A stretch of 64,000 bases of DNA. It comes from DATGKG01 sp963783145. GTDB taxonomy: Bacteria > Desulfobacterota > Binatia > Binatales > Binataceae. The first letter of the stretch is position 1, and each line of letters starts with the position of its first letter. Position numbers and translations under genes: made by a program. The stretch spans positions 372,001 to 436,000 of the forward strand of contig CAWAMM010000009.1 of the NCBI GenBank assembly GCA_963783145.1, in the 5' to 3' direction. Of the stretch, positions 40,753 to 49,396 are shown in pieces. The notes beneath the pieces were generated by a model. It saw only the letters and a program-made list of their open reading frames with translations, ran no database searches and had not been told where the DNA came from.

Positions 40753-41232
40753 TCAACCGCGGGTTTTGTCGGCCAAATCCAAGCCCAATTTCGCGGCTTC
40801 GCGAACTATTCGCTCGCGATGAGTTCCTCCCCAATAGATATGCGCGCAGCGCGGACATTCGGAGAATTTCTCATTCGCCGCATACACGAAAGGCGGGACC
40901 CGATGTCGCACGATTTCGCGATCGACCTCGATGAGAAGCGTGTTGCATCGAGCGCAGCGTGAGAATGCGCTCTGGGAGGTGTCGAAAGGATAGCGCGCGA
41001 GGACCTGGAGCAGTTGTTCGCGGAAGTCGTTGGAATCGAGGAACAGCACCTCGGGCGCGGTTCTCAGCCGCTTGTCGCGGGTCAGCAGGATGCGCCCTTC
41101 GGCCCGTGCGGCCTTCAGCATCGCCGCGCCATCGAGGTTCTCATCGAAGAGCGTATCGGCGCCCAGCATCCTCAGCCATCGCGCGAGGCGGGCGAGCATT
41201 CGATCAGCGGCGAATTTTGCAATTGCCTCCAT
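40753..41232 (-). CDS. Mut7-C RNAse-domain protein with zinc ribbon
   Basis: A 159-residue protein: KFAADRMLARLARWLRMLGADTLF at the N-terminus, GRILLTRDKRL with an acidic PIN-like active site, then two CxxC pairs (CARCNTLL and CPRCAHIYW) that form a zinc ribbon. This is the Mut7-C family, related to PIN nucleases and probably acting on RNA. The gene is divergent from the hydrolase gene, with 25 bases between starts, so they may share a control region. Confidence 0.92.
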   Translation of the reverse strand: MEAIAKFAADRMLARLARWLRMLGADTLFDENLDGAAMLKAARAEGRILLTRDKRLRTAPEVLFLDSNDFREQLLQVLARYPFDTSQSAFSRCARCNTLLIEVDREIVRHRVPPFVYAANEKFSECPRCAHIYWGGTHRERIVREAAKLGLDLADKTRG

Positions 41233-41257
41233 CCTCAGCTTTCACGAATATGTTCCG

Positions 41258-41878
41258 ATGAAGGAAGAATCCGTCAACATCCCCTCCGGTAAACTTACGC
41301 TCGAAGGCTTGATAGCGAAGCCGGCGAGCGGGGCTGCCCGCGCCGCGGTGGTTTGTCATCCGCATCCGCTCTATGGCGGTTCGATGTACAACAACGTGGT
41401 CGAGGCGATCCTCGAGGCATTGTGGAAGCGCGGTTTCGCGACGCTTCGTTTCAACTTTCGTGGCGTCGGCGCGAGCGAGGGAGAACACACCGGCGGTCTA
41501 GGTGAGGCGGACGATGCGAAAGCCGCGCTGCGTTTCCTCCTGTCCCAGCCCGGGATTTCCAGCGACGGCGCCATCATGGCTGGGTATTCATTCGGGGCCG
41601 CGATCGCGATGCGGACCGGCGCGGAGCTCAACGAGATAGCGACGATCGCCGCGATCGCGCTTCCAGTCGGAATGGGCGATTTTTCTCCGTTGGCCACGAG
41701 CGGAAAAAAGATTGTGCTCGTCGCCGGAGATCATGATTCATACTGCCCCAAGCGCGGCATCACCGAATTGGCCGAGAAGTGCGGCGCGCAATTGCGAATC
41801 ATCGAGGGCGCCGATCACTTCTTCGCGGGTTACGAGGGCGCAATTACCATCGACCTCATCGAACTGCTTGCCACTTAG
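41258..41878 (+). CDS. small alpha/beta hydrolase (dienelactone-hydrolase-like)
   Basis: A 206-residue hydrolase: VVCHPHPLYGGSMYNNVV, LRFNFRGVGASEG, the nucleophile elbow GYSFGAA (Ser about residue 109), Asp in VLVAGDHDSYCP and His in EGADHFFAGYEG. The compact size and HPHPLYGG motif match a widespread family of uncharacterised alpha/beta hydrolases. The ATG at 41258 starts just before the fold; longer frames upstream overlap the divergent gene. Its stop overlaps the stop of the aminopeptidase gene. Confidence 0.88.
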   Translation: MKEESVNIPSGKLTLEGLIAKPASGAARAAVVCHPHPLYGGSMYNNVVEAILEALWKRGFATLRFNFRGVGASEGEHTGGLGEADDAKAALRFLLSQPGISSDGAIMAGYSFGAAIAMRTGAELNEIATIAAIALPVGMGDFSPLATSGKKIVLVAGDHDSYCPKRGITELAEKCGAQLRIIEGADHFFAGYEGAITIDLIELLAT

Positions 41879-42972
41879 CTAGGCGGCGCGATTAGTCCCA
41901 GCGAGCTCTGAGCCGGTGGCGCATCGCGAGTCGCTTCCCAGATTGCATAGAAAGGATCGTCCGGGTGCGCCTTCGCGAGTTCGATGATGCGCTCGATAGT
42001 GGTTCGCAGGTCGCCGTGATTGCGCCGTTCCAGCGCTGCGAAGTTGTCGAGGTCCTTAAAGTAGATCAGATAATTAATCAGCACCGCGTTGTTGAGCGGC
42101 TCCTTGTCGAGGTCGAAGCGCTCCAACCCCGACAGGGTCGGCTTGAGCTTCGCGTAGTCGGCCTTGATCTCCTCGAAGGCAACCGCGCGCCGCTTCAGCT
42201 TCTCGTCACTCGAAAGGTTGCTGGTGTAAATCGTCAGCAATTTCCCCTGCGCGACGAGCAGGAAACGCGCGAACTTTAAATCGCTGTCGAAAACGCCGCG
42301 CGCCGCAACGGTATCGGGCGCCGAGTCGCCTTCGGTCTGCTTGAAAAATTCCACCGCGCCCCGGTTACCGACGTAGTTGGCCGCCGACTCATCGAAGGTG
42401 ACGTTGCTGGGGAGAAAATAGGTGCGATGGAAGAGCTCATGCGTGATGACGCCGGCGAGTTCCACCTTGTCGAGGCGCAATAGATTTGAAAGCAGGGGGT
42501 CGTTGAAAAATCCCAGGCTGGAAAACGCCACCGCCGGTCGCACCATGGTGTCGTACCCCTTGGATTCCATCTCGGCGGCGAGCGCGTGCGCCTGGTCCTC
42601 GTTGAAATAGCCGCGATAAGGAACCGACCCGACGATCGGAAACCACCATTCGTAAGGCTCGAGGGAATCGCGCGGCGCCGCCATCACCACGTAGACGATG
42701 GCGCCCTTATCCACCGGCGATACCGTGGTGTACGCGCCGCCGACTTTGAGGCCGAGGTGGTCGCGCGCAAAATCGCGCACGGCGAGAACGGTTTCGAGCC
42801 TGGCCCGGACTTCAGGAGCAAGCTCGGGATTGGCGATCACCTCGGGAATCGGTTTGCGATTCCACAAGATGCGCGCTTCCTCATACGCGCCGCGCGCGAT
42901 GTAACCGATGTTGCATCCCGCGAGCAGAATCGCGGCGGCGACTGCGAAGAACCCGCGCAGGCTGCGTTGCAC
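41875..42972 (-). CDS. lipoprotein zinc aminopeptidase-like protein (PF10023 type)
   Basis: A 365-residue protein with a lipoprotein signal ending in LLAGC (residues 15-20) and a metalloprotease HELFH motif at about residue 200 (GVITHELFHRTYFL), followed by VTFDESAANYVGNRGA. This is the pattern of a putative aminopeptidase family of Gram-negative bacteria. It is likely anchored to the inner leaflet of the outer membrane, facing the periplasm. It lies three bases after the ABC exporter genes and is probably co-transcribed with them. Confidence 0.88.
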   Translation of the reverse strand: MQRSLRGFFAVAAAILLAGCNIGYIARGAYEEARILWNRKPIPEVIANPELAPEVRARLETVLAVRDFARDHLGLKVGGAYTTVSPVDKGAIVYVVMAAPRDSLEPYEWWFPIVGSVPYRGYFNEDQAHALAAEMESKGYDTMVRPAVAFSSLGFFNDPLLSNLLRLDKVELAGVITHELFHRTYFLPSNVTFDESAANYVGNRGAVEFFKQTEGDSAPDTVAARGVFDSDLKFARFLLVAQGKLLTIYTSNLSSDEKLKRRAVAFEEIKADYAKLKPTLSGLERFDLDKEPLNNAVLINYLIYFKDLDNFAALERRNHGDLRTTIERIIELAKAHPDDPFYAIWEATRDAPPAQSSLGLIAPPS

Positions 42973-42975
42973 GCG

Positions 42976-44820
42976 TCAGTCCACAGCCTCGCGCGCAGGC
43001 TCCTGAATGGCGGCGTACTGCAACTCGAAGAGGCGGTAGTAAAGTCCGCGCAGCTTGAGCAGCTCCTCATGGGTGCCGCTCTCGCGCAGCGCGCCGCCCG
43101 CCAGCACCAGGATTCGATCGGCGCGCTCAATCGTCGACAGGCGATGCGCGATGACCAAGGCGGTTCGCTCGGCCAGTAATTCGTTCAGCGCAATCTGGAT
43201 GAGACGTTCGGTCTCGCTGTCCACGCTCGAAGTCGCCTCGTCCATCACCAGGATCCTGGGGTCATACGCCAACGCGCGCGCGAACGAGAGAAGTTGCCGC
43301 TGCCCCGAGGAGAGATTCGCGCCGCGCTCGCTCACCTGCTGCGCGAGGCCGAGCGGCAGCCGTTCCACGAAACGGAGCGCCTGCGCCCGCGCGAGCGCTT
43401 GGCGAACTCCCTCTTCAGATAGGTCCGCGCGACCGAGGCGCACGTTTTCCATGATGTCGCCGGCGAACAGGAACACGTCCTGCTGCACGAGGCCGATCGC
43501 GCGCCGCAGCGCGGTCAGGTCCCATTCGCGGACGTCGACGCCATCGACCAGGATGCGTCCCGAAGTCACATCATAGAAGCGGTTCAGTAGCTTCATGATG
43601 GTGGTCTTGCCGGAGCCGGTCGGTCCGACGATCGCGATCTTCTGCCCCGGCTCGACCCGGAAGCTAAGGTCCTTCAGCACCGGTTCGCCCTTGCGATATT
43701 CGAAATTGACGTGCTCGAAACTGACCGCTCCGCCCCTTGCGCCGACGCTGGTTGGTTTCACGGGACTCGTGATGGTGATCGGTTCCATCATCAAGCGCTC
43801 GATTTTGTCGACCGCGGCGAGCGCCGATTGGAGCGTGGTGTATTTGTTTGAAATCTCGCGCAAGGGGCCAAAGAAGCGCTGCGTGTAGTCGACAAAAGCG
43901 AACAGCGTGCCGATCGTGATCGCGTGGCGAATGACGTCGCCACCGCCGGACCAGAGGACCACCGCCACCGTGATCGCGCTGAGCGATTCGACCGACGAAA
44001 AAAGTCCCGCCTCATAGACGTTGGCGAGCATCTGCACATCGCGGCTTTTCTTATTGAGCTCGTCAAATTCGCCGCCGCTGACATCCTCACGGGTGAAGAG
44101 TTGGATGACCGCCATCCCGTTGATCGATTCGGAAAGGTAAGCATTGACGGCGGCGAGCCGGTCGCGGATTTCGCGATAAACGAGGCGTGCGCGCACCCGG
44201 AAAAAGTTGATGATCAGGACCAGCGGTGGAATTGCGAGAAAGGCCCACAGCGCGAGCCGCGGATTGAGCGTGAACAGGATTACCGCGATGCCGGCCAAAG
44301 TCATGAAATCGATGAAGATGGTCAGTGACCCGGAGCCAAACATTTCGCTGATCGCATCGATGTCGGTGCTGATCCGGCTTACCAGCCTGCCGATCGGCGT
44401 GCGATCGAAGAACGCCATCGGAAGTTGCTCGACGCGCTGGAAGAGCGCGAGGCGCAAGTCGGAGAGGCTGTACTGCGCCACCATCATGGTCAGGTAGAAC
44501 TGCCCATAGAAGGTTGCGAACTCGCCCAGGACCAGCACGAGGTACAGTGCGCCCATCACGAACAGGCCGTGATTGGGCGCGACTCGCGCGATCAACGGTG
44601 CAAGCCACCGCGGCGGCGCGACTTTGCGATGAGCCAGGAAAATATCGATCGTGAGTTTGACGATGTAGGGCTGGGTCAGCGCGAACGCTGAGTTGAGCGG
44701 CATCAGCAGCGCGGAAATCCAGAACAGGTGCTGGTAAGGCTTCACGAACTGCCAGATCCACCTGATCAGGTGAGTGTCGTAGACCTGCACCTCGCGCGCG
44801 GGTTGTTCTTCGTGGACCAT
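42976..44820 (-). CDS. ABC exporter half-transporter (second subunit of a pair)
   Basis: A 614-residue type I exporter: six membrane segments in residues 20-330, then an ATPase with Walker A VGPTGSGKTTIM, signature LSSGQRQLLSFAR, Walker B ILVMDEATSSVDSE with the catalytic Glu, and H-loop VIAHRLST. It overlaps the upstream subunit gene by one base. The partner has Asp instead of Glu in Walker B, so this subunit supplies the active site of an asymmetric heterodimer. Substrate is unknown: lipid, drug or peptide. Confidence 0.94.
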   Translation of the reverse strand: MVHEEQPAREVQVYDTHLIRWIWQFVKPYQHLFWISALLMPLNSAFALTQPYIVKLTIDIFLAHRKVAPPRWLAPLIARVAPNHGLFVMGALYLVLVLGEFATFYGQFYLTMMVAQYSLSDLRLALFQRVEQLPMAFFDRTPIGRLVSRISTDIDAISEMFGSGSLTIFIDFMTLAGIAVILFTLNPRLALWAFLAIPPLVLIINFFRVRARLVYREIRDRLAAVNAYLSESINGMAVIQLFTREDVSGGEFDELNKKSRDVQMLANVYEAGLFSSVESLSAITVAVVLWSGGGDVIRHAITIGTLFAFVDYTQRFFGPLREISNKYTTLQSALAAVDKIERLMMEPITITSPVKPTSVGARGGAVSFEHVNFEYRKGEPVLKDLSFRVEPGQKIAIVGPTGSGKTTIMKLLNRFYDVTSGRILVDGVDVREWDLTALRRAIGLVQQDVFLFAGDIMENVRLGRADLSEEGVRQALARAQALRFVERLPLGLAQQVSERGANLSSGQRQLLSFARALAYDPRILVMDEATSSVDSETERLIQIALNELLAERTALVIAHRLSTIERADRILVLAGGALRESGTHEELLKLRGLYYRLFELQYAAIQEPAREAVD

Positions 44821-46574
44821 CAGTACTCCGCCAACTCTTCTTCGAGCAGCTGACGATGGAACAGCTCCGCGTAAATTCCGTGGCGCGCCATCAAAGCTTC
44901 GTGGGTGCCCCGCTCGGCGATATGTCCCTCATCGAGGACGATGATCTCGTCGGCGTCGCGCACCGTCGAGGCTCGATGGGCCACCACGATCGTAGTCCGG
45001 CCTTGCACGCTGTCGCTCAGGTTGTGCAGTATCGCGCGCTCGGTCTCGGTATCGACGCTGGAAAGTGCGTCATCGAGGACCACGACCGAAGGATGATAGG
45101 TGATGAGCCGGCCGATAGTGACACGTTGCTTCTGTCCGCCGGAAAGCGACATGCCGCGCTCGCCGACGATTGTATCGAAGCCGCGCGGCAGCACCGCGAC
45201 GTCGGGTGCGAGGCCCGCCACTTGCGCGGCGAACTCGATATCCTTCATGTCGGCATTGGGCGCGCCGAATGCGATATTGCGCGCGAGCGTGTCGGAGAAC
45301 AGGGTCGGCTCCTGCGGCACCACGCCGATGGTGCGGCGAAGCGCGCGAACCGGGATCTCGCGAATGTCGCGCCCGTCGAGCAGCACGCGGCCCTCGGTCG
45401 GCTCGATCAGCCGTCCGAGCAGCTTGATCATGGTGGATTTTCCCGAGCCTGTGCGTCCCACAATGGCGAGCTTCTCACCGGCGGTCACTTTCACATTTAT
45501 ATTCTGCAGCGCATAGGGCGGACGTTCTGCTGCCTTGCCGTTTCCGTTGGAGGGAAAATAACTGAACGAAACGTTCTGCCATTCGATCGCGCCCGCGACC
45601 TCGAGGCGCTCTTCGCGACCCGCGACGGTCTGCTGGGGCTGTTCTTCGAAAATCTCGTCGATGCGTTTCATCGCGGCCTTGCCACGCTGATAAATCGACA
45701 GTACCCATCCGAACGAGGTCGCCTGGAACGCGAGCTGCGTCACATACAGCATGAAGGCCATCAAATCGCCGATCGACATCTGTCCCGCTCGGACCAGGCT
45801 GCCGCCATAGATGAGGACGATCATGGTCGAGGTTGCGGCCGCCGCGCGAATCGTGGGGAACAAGCCGCCGCGGGTCCGTGCCAGCGCGAGACCCTGCTCG
45901 TTGTAGCGGTCGTTCAACGCGCGAAAGCGCTGCGCCTCGTGCTCTTCCAGGGTGTAGGCCTTGACGACATGAATGCCGGCCAGGCTCTCCTGAACCTTGG
46001 CGCCGATGTTGCCCAGCTCCTGCTGCACCTTGAGGCTGCGCTCCATCAACGAGCGCGTGATTCGCCGTACGCCAAATAGCAGGACAATCGCGGGAATGAT
46101 GGCGGCCACCGTCAGCTGCCGATTCAGGTAGGTCATGAAGATCAGCGCATAAACGAAGTACACCGGCGTATTGGTGAACATCAGCACGCCCATCCCGACC
46201 ATCAGGCGCAGGGCCGTGATGTCGTTGACCATCCGCGACATGAGATCGCCGGTGCGCAGACGCTGATAAAAGCTCGGGCCGAGCTTCGCCATGTGTGCGA
46301 AGAGGTCGTTGCGGATTTCGTATTCGATATCGCGCCCGATATTGAAGATGACGAAGCGCGAGATCCATCGCGCGGTACCCATGACGATCGCGACCAGCAC
46401 GATCAATTCCGCATAGTGCGCCAGTGATGTGCGATGCCCGGCTTGCGCGGCATTGATCGCGTCGCGGGTCAGGAGCGGCACGAAATTGTAGAAGGTCGCC
46501 GTCAGGAAGGTTGCCAGAATCCCGAGGAAGTAAGTCAGCCAATGACGGCGCATGTAGCTGAACAAACGTTTCAT
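44820..46574 (-). CDS. ABC exporter half-transporter (first subunit, degenerate ATP site)
   Basis: A 584-residue type I exporter with six membrane segments and an ATPase: Walker A VGRTGSGKSTMI, signature LSGGQKQRVTIGR, H-loop VVAHRAST. Walker B reads VVVLDDALSSVDTE, with Asp where the catalytic Glu normally lies. This is the known hallmark of the degenerate site in heterodimeric exporters such as BmrCD and TmrAB. The gene order and one-base overlap with the second subunit support a dimer. It could belong to an outer-membrane lipid or glycolipid export function, given the upstream glycosyltransferase. Confidence 0.94.
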   Translation of the reverse strand: MKRLFSYMRRHWLTYFLGILATFLTATFYNFVPLLTRDAINAAQAGHRTSLAHYAELIVLVAIVMGTARWISRFVIFNIGRDIEYEIRNDLFAHMAKLGPSFYQRLRTGDLMSRMVNDITALRLMVGMGVLMFTNTPVYFVYALIFMTYLNRQLTVAAIIPAIVLLFGVRRITRSLMERSLKVQQELGNIGAKVQESLAGIHVVKAYTLEEHEAQRFRALNDRYNEQGLALARTRGGLFPTIRAAAATSTMIVLIYGGSLVRAGQMSIGDLMAFMLYVTQLAFQATSFGWVLSIYQRGKAAMKRIDEIFEEQPQQTVAGREERLEVAGAIEWQNVSFSYFPSNGNGKAAERPPYALQNINVKVTAGEKLAIVGRTGSGKSTMIKLLGRLIEPTEGRVLLDGRDIREIPVRALRRTIGVVPQEPTLFSDTLARNIAFGAPNADMKDIEFAAQVAGLAPDVAVLPRGFDTIVGERGMSLSGGQKQRVTIGRLITYHPSVVVLDDALSSVDTETERAILHNLSDSVQGRTTIVVAHRASTVRDADEIIVLDEGHIAERGTHEALMARHGIYAELFHRQLLEEELAEY

Positions 46575-46668
46575 GAGAACAGGGCCTAAGTTATTCGCTT
46601 GTTACGAAAAAATGAAGTGAACCGCCGATCACAAAAGGGTCGACTGCGCACCGCGCCTGTGCATCGGT

Positions 46669-47427
46669 TCACAGACGACGGGATTTCAGCTTGCGCTCGT
46701 ACATCTTGGCGTACTTGAGGAAAACGTAGAAGGCCGCGGTCATCGCGGCATAGAGGCCGCGGCCGCCGTCACGAAAGCCTCCGCGCAGGATGTAGAAATT
46801 GAAAAATCGCCACATCGGATTAGTGAGCATCTGCACCGGCGTGAAGATGGTGGGTTCCTGTTCCATCGCGCCGCGCGTCGAGAAGCGATTTATCGTGGCG
46901 ACGTGATCCGCGATATCGCGGTAGCTGAAGTGCAAAATCGGGCTCGCGAGCTTGCCGATGCTCCCATCGACGACGACCTTATCGTGGGGGTCGCGCCCGC
47001 CGATATGCCCGCGGTCGCGGCGAAACAGCCGCACCGGGTTATCGGGATAAATTCCATACGGGTAGTAGTGGCCGAGGTGGTAGAGGATGCGCCGGGTGCG
47101 GTAGCCGTCCAGGGGACTCGGCGCTGTGACCGCGGCGAGGATTTCTTCGCCGAGGTCATGGGTCGCCTGCTCGTCGGAATCCATCAGCAGAACCCATTCG
47201 CCGGTCGCGCGATCGAGGGCCATCTGCTTCTGCATCACGTAGTTGGTGAACTCATGCTGGAAGACCTTGGCGCCGAGGGCTTTCGCGATTTCGACCGTGC
47301 GATCGGTGGAAAATGAATCGATCAGGATCAGCTCATCGCAAAACCAGGCGCTGCGCAGACACTGCCCAATATGTTCCTCCTCGTCGCGCGAGATGACGAT
47401 GAGCGAGATCCTTGGTTTCTCCGTCAT
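46669..47427 (-). CDS. family 2 glycosyltransferase, WaaE/KdtX-like
   Basis: A 252-residue GT-A fold enzyme: ISLIVISRDEEEHIGQCLRS, CDELILIDSFSTDRTVEIAK, the metal-binding MDSDEQAT (DxD-like), and PDNPVRLFRRDRGHIGGRDPHDKV, which matches the lipopolysaccharide core glucosyl/heptosyl transferases of the WaaE group. It acts on the cytoplasmic face of the inner membrane. It overlaps the exonuclease gene by four bases. The two ABC exporter genes follow after 94 bases. Confidence 0.9.
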   Translation of the reverse strand: MTEKPRISLIVISRDEEEHIGQCLRSAWFCDELILIDSFSTDRTVEIAKALGAKVFQHEFTNYVMQKQMALDRATGEWVLLMDSDEQATHDLGEEILAAVTAPSPLDGYRTRRILYHLGHYYPYGIYPDNPVRLFRRDRGHIGGRDPHDKVVVDGSIGKLASPILHFSYRDIADHVATINRFSTRGAMEQEPTIFTPVQMLTNPMWRFFNFYILRGGFRDGGRGLYAAMTAAFYVFLKYAKMYERKLKSRRL

Positions 47428-48170
47428 GCGATCTTCTTGGTATCGATGGCTTCGTCGTCAAGCAAAAAATGCTGCGACGCTTCTGATGCGGCGCGATAGG
47501 TATCCGCGCCGATTTCGCCGCGCATCAGGGCAACGCGCAGGAACAGGAAATAGGTTTGCACCACATCGTTGCGGCAGTAGCGATGAATCTCCTCGAGGCG
47601 GCCGGTCTCGAAATATTCCTGCACCATCGAGCCGTCCATGCCGATCTTTCCCGGCATTCCGATCATCTTCAGTAGCAGGTCCATCCCGCCCGCGAGCGCG
47701 ACCGCGCCGTGGTTGGTCAGATAATCGAACAGATCATAATGGCGCGCGCTCGAATATCGACTGCGGGCCTGACTGTCCTCATTGAAATGGACCGGGGCGG
47801 CGACGCCGTGGCGTAACGCGGCAAGCTCCAGCACCGGAATATCGAAGCGGCGTCCATTGAAGGTCACCAGCGTTCCGGCGAAGCGCTCAGCGCGGGACCA
47901 GAATTCGCGCACCAGCTTTTCTTCCGAATAGTCATCGAGCGCGAGGCTCTCGACGGCGTCGAGCACGTAATCGTCGCCGACATTGCCAACCGCGATCGAA
48001 ATCGGGAGATGAAGCGTGATCGGGAAAAAATCGCTGTCGCGGCGTCGCCGTAGGTCCTCGCGGTAGCGCTCGTAGGCGTCGCCGTCGCTGAGTCCCTGAC
48101 CGTCGAAGTAGACCTGGTTGAGAAGGTGTTTGTCGACTCGGGTCTCGACGTCGAAGACCGCGAAAGCCAT
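47424..48170 (-). CDS. PolB-type 3'-5' exonuclease domain protein
   Basis: A 248-residue DnaQ-like nuclease: AFAVFDVETRVD (DxE, exo I), FAGTLVTFNGRRFDIPVLE (exo II), and YCRNDVVQTYFLFLRVAL (exo III, with RNDVVQ). This matches the stand-alone exonuclease family related to DNA polymerase B proofreading domains. It should remove 3' nucleotides with two metal ions. It starts inside the mrp stop codon (ATGA) and ends overlapping the glycosyltransferase start, so the three form a tight operon with no obvious common pathway. Confidence 0.9.
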   Translation of the reverse strand: MAFAVFDVETRVDKHLLNQVYFDGQGLSDGDAYERYREDLRRRRDSDFFPITLHLPISIAVGNVGDDYVLDAVESLALDDYSEEKLVREFWSRAERFAGTLVTFNGRRFDIPVLELAALRHGVAAPVHFNEDSQARSRYSSARHYDLFDYLTNHGAVALAGGMDLLLKMIGMPGKIGMDGSMVQEYFETGRLEEIHRYCRNDVVQTYFLFLRVALMRGEIGADTYRAASEASQHFLLDDEAIDTKKIA

Positions 48171-49223
48171 CAGCTCGGATGCTCCTCCAGCGCTTCAATG
48201 ATCTTTGCCGCCACCGCCTTGAATTCGGCGGTCACCGGATGCGCTGGATTCACCGCCACCAGCGGCATCGCGTGATCGCCGCCCTCGCGCAGTTCGCGCG
48301 TGATCGGCAGCTCCCCGAGGAAAGGAACCTCAAGCGTTTCGGCGAGACGCGCGCCGCCGCCATGCGAAAAGATCTCGTGGCGATGGTGGCACTTGCCGCA
48401 AACGTAATAGCTCATGTTCTCGACCACGCCGAGGACCGGAACCTTCACCTCGCTGAACATTTGCATCGCCGCGGCGCACATCCACCAGCGCGATTTCCTG
48501 CGGCGTCGTCACGATCACGCCGCCATCGAGCTTGACCCGTTGCGTGATGGTCAGCTGCGCGTCGCCGGTGCCGGGAGGCAAATCGAGAACCAGGCAATCG
48601 AGCTCGCCCCATTCAACATTGAACAGGAATTCCGTCTCCAGCTTGGTCACCATCGGTCCGCGCCAGATCACCGCCTGCTCATCGCTGACGAAAAACGCCA
48701 TCGAGACATAGCGGATGCCGTATCTCTCCAGCGGTATGATTTTCCGCTCCGGCGTAAGGTTCACCTTGCCCTCGGTACCCACCATCATCGCGACGCTGGG
48801 GCCGTATACGTCCGCATCCATCAGGCCGACGCGCCATCCCAAGGCTTTCATCGCGAGCGCGAGGTTTACCGCGACGGTGGATTTGCCCACGCCGCCTTTG
48901 CCGCTCGCGACCGCGACGATGTGCTTGACGCCCTCGATGCTGCGCTGGGCCGCCGCTCCTGCGGTCCGAGGCTGAGTGGGAGCGGGCTGCTCGACCTCCA
49001 CCTTGACATCGGGAACGCCGGACATCGCGCCGACTGTCGTCTTTATGTCCTCAACGATGCGGCTGACGACTTCCGGCTTGGCTGACTGGATAGTCAACGA
49101 TACGGTAACACCGGAGTAGCCAACCTCGATATCCTTGATGATACCGAATGACACGATATCGCGGGTAAAGCCCGGATATTTGACCTTTTTCAGTTCAGTC
49201 AGGATTTCGTTAGGATTCGGCAT
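48170..49223 (-). pseudogene. mrp: Mrp/NBP35 family P-loop ATPase with a one-base frameshift
   Basis: An N-terminal MIP18/DUF59 domain (residues 1-75) is followed by AVASGKGGVGKSTVAVNLA (P-loop about residue 108), LMDADVYGPSVAMM, LDLPPGTGDAQLT, and the CxxC pair in YYVCGKCHHRHEIFS. It should carry or transfer Fe-S clusters. The frame shifts at 48467: DVRRG is followed by one extra base before MQMFSEVKVPVLGVVENMSYY. Removing it restores about 350 residues, the family length. Because mrp is usually important for growth, a consensus error is at least as likely as true inactivation. Confidence 0.85.
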
Positions 49224-49293
49224 GTTCCTGCGCGCCGCGCTTTCGCTCTTTTTCCACTGGACTCACCTGCTACAAACCCACACAGTTATTAAA

Positions 49294-49322
49294 CTGACTG
49301 TTTAGTTTGGAATTTCAGTCAG
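49294..49322. promoter_or_regulatory. inverted repeat upstream of the DUF4838 gene
   Basis: CTGACTG (49294-49300) and CAGTCAG (49316-49322) are inverted, with a 15-base AT-rich spacer containing TTTAGTTTGG. They lie between mrp and the DUF4838 gene and could be an operator, but no regulator gene is adjacent. Confidence 0.3.
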
Positions 49323-49396
49323 AACGGTCTACTGATGATGTTATCATCTCGCGCTGGCGGGAAAAACGCCGTGATTTTGGGGAGAGTCTGGGGGCG

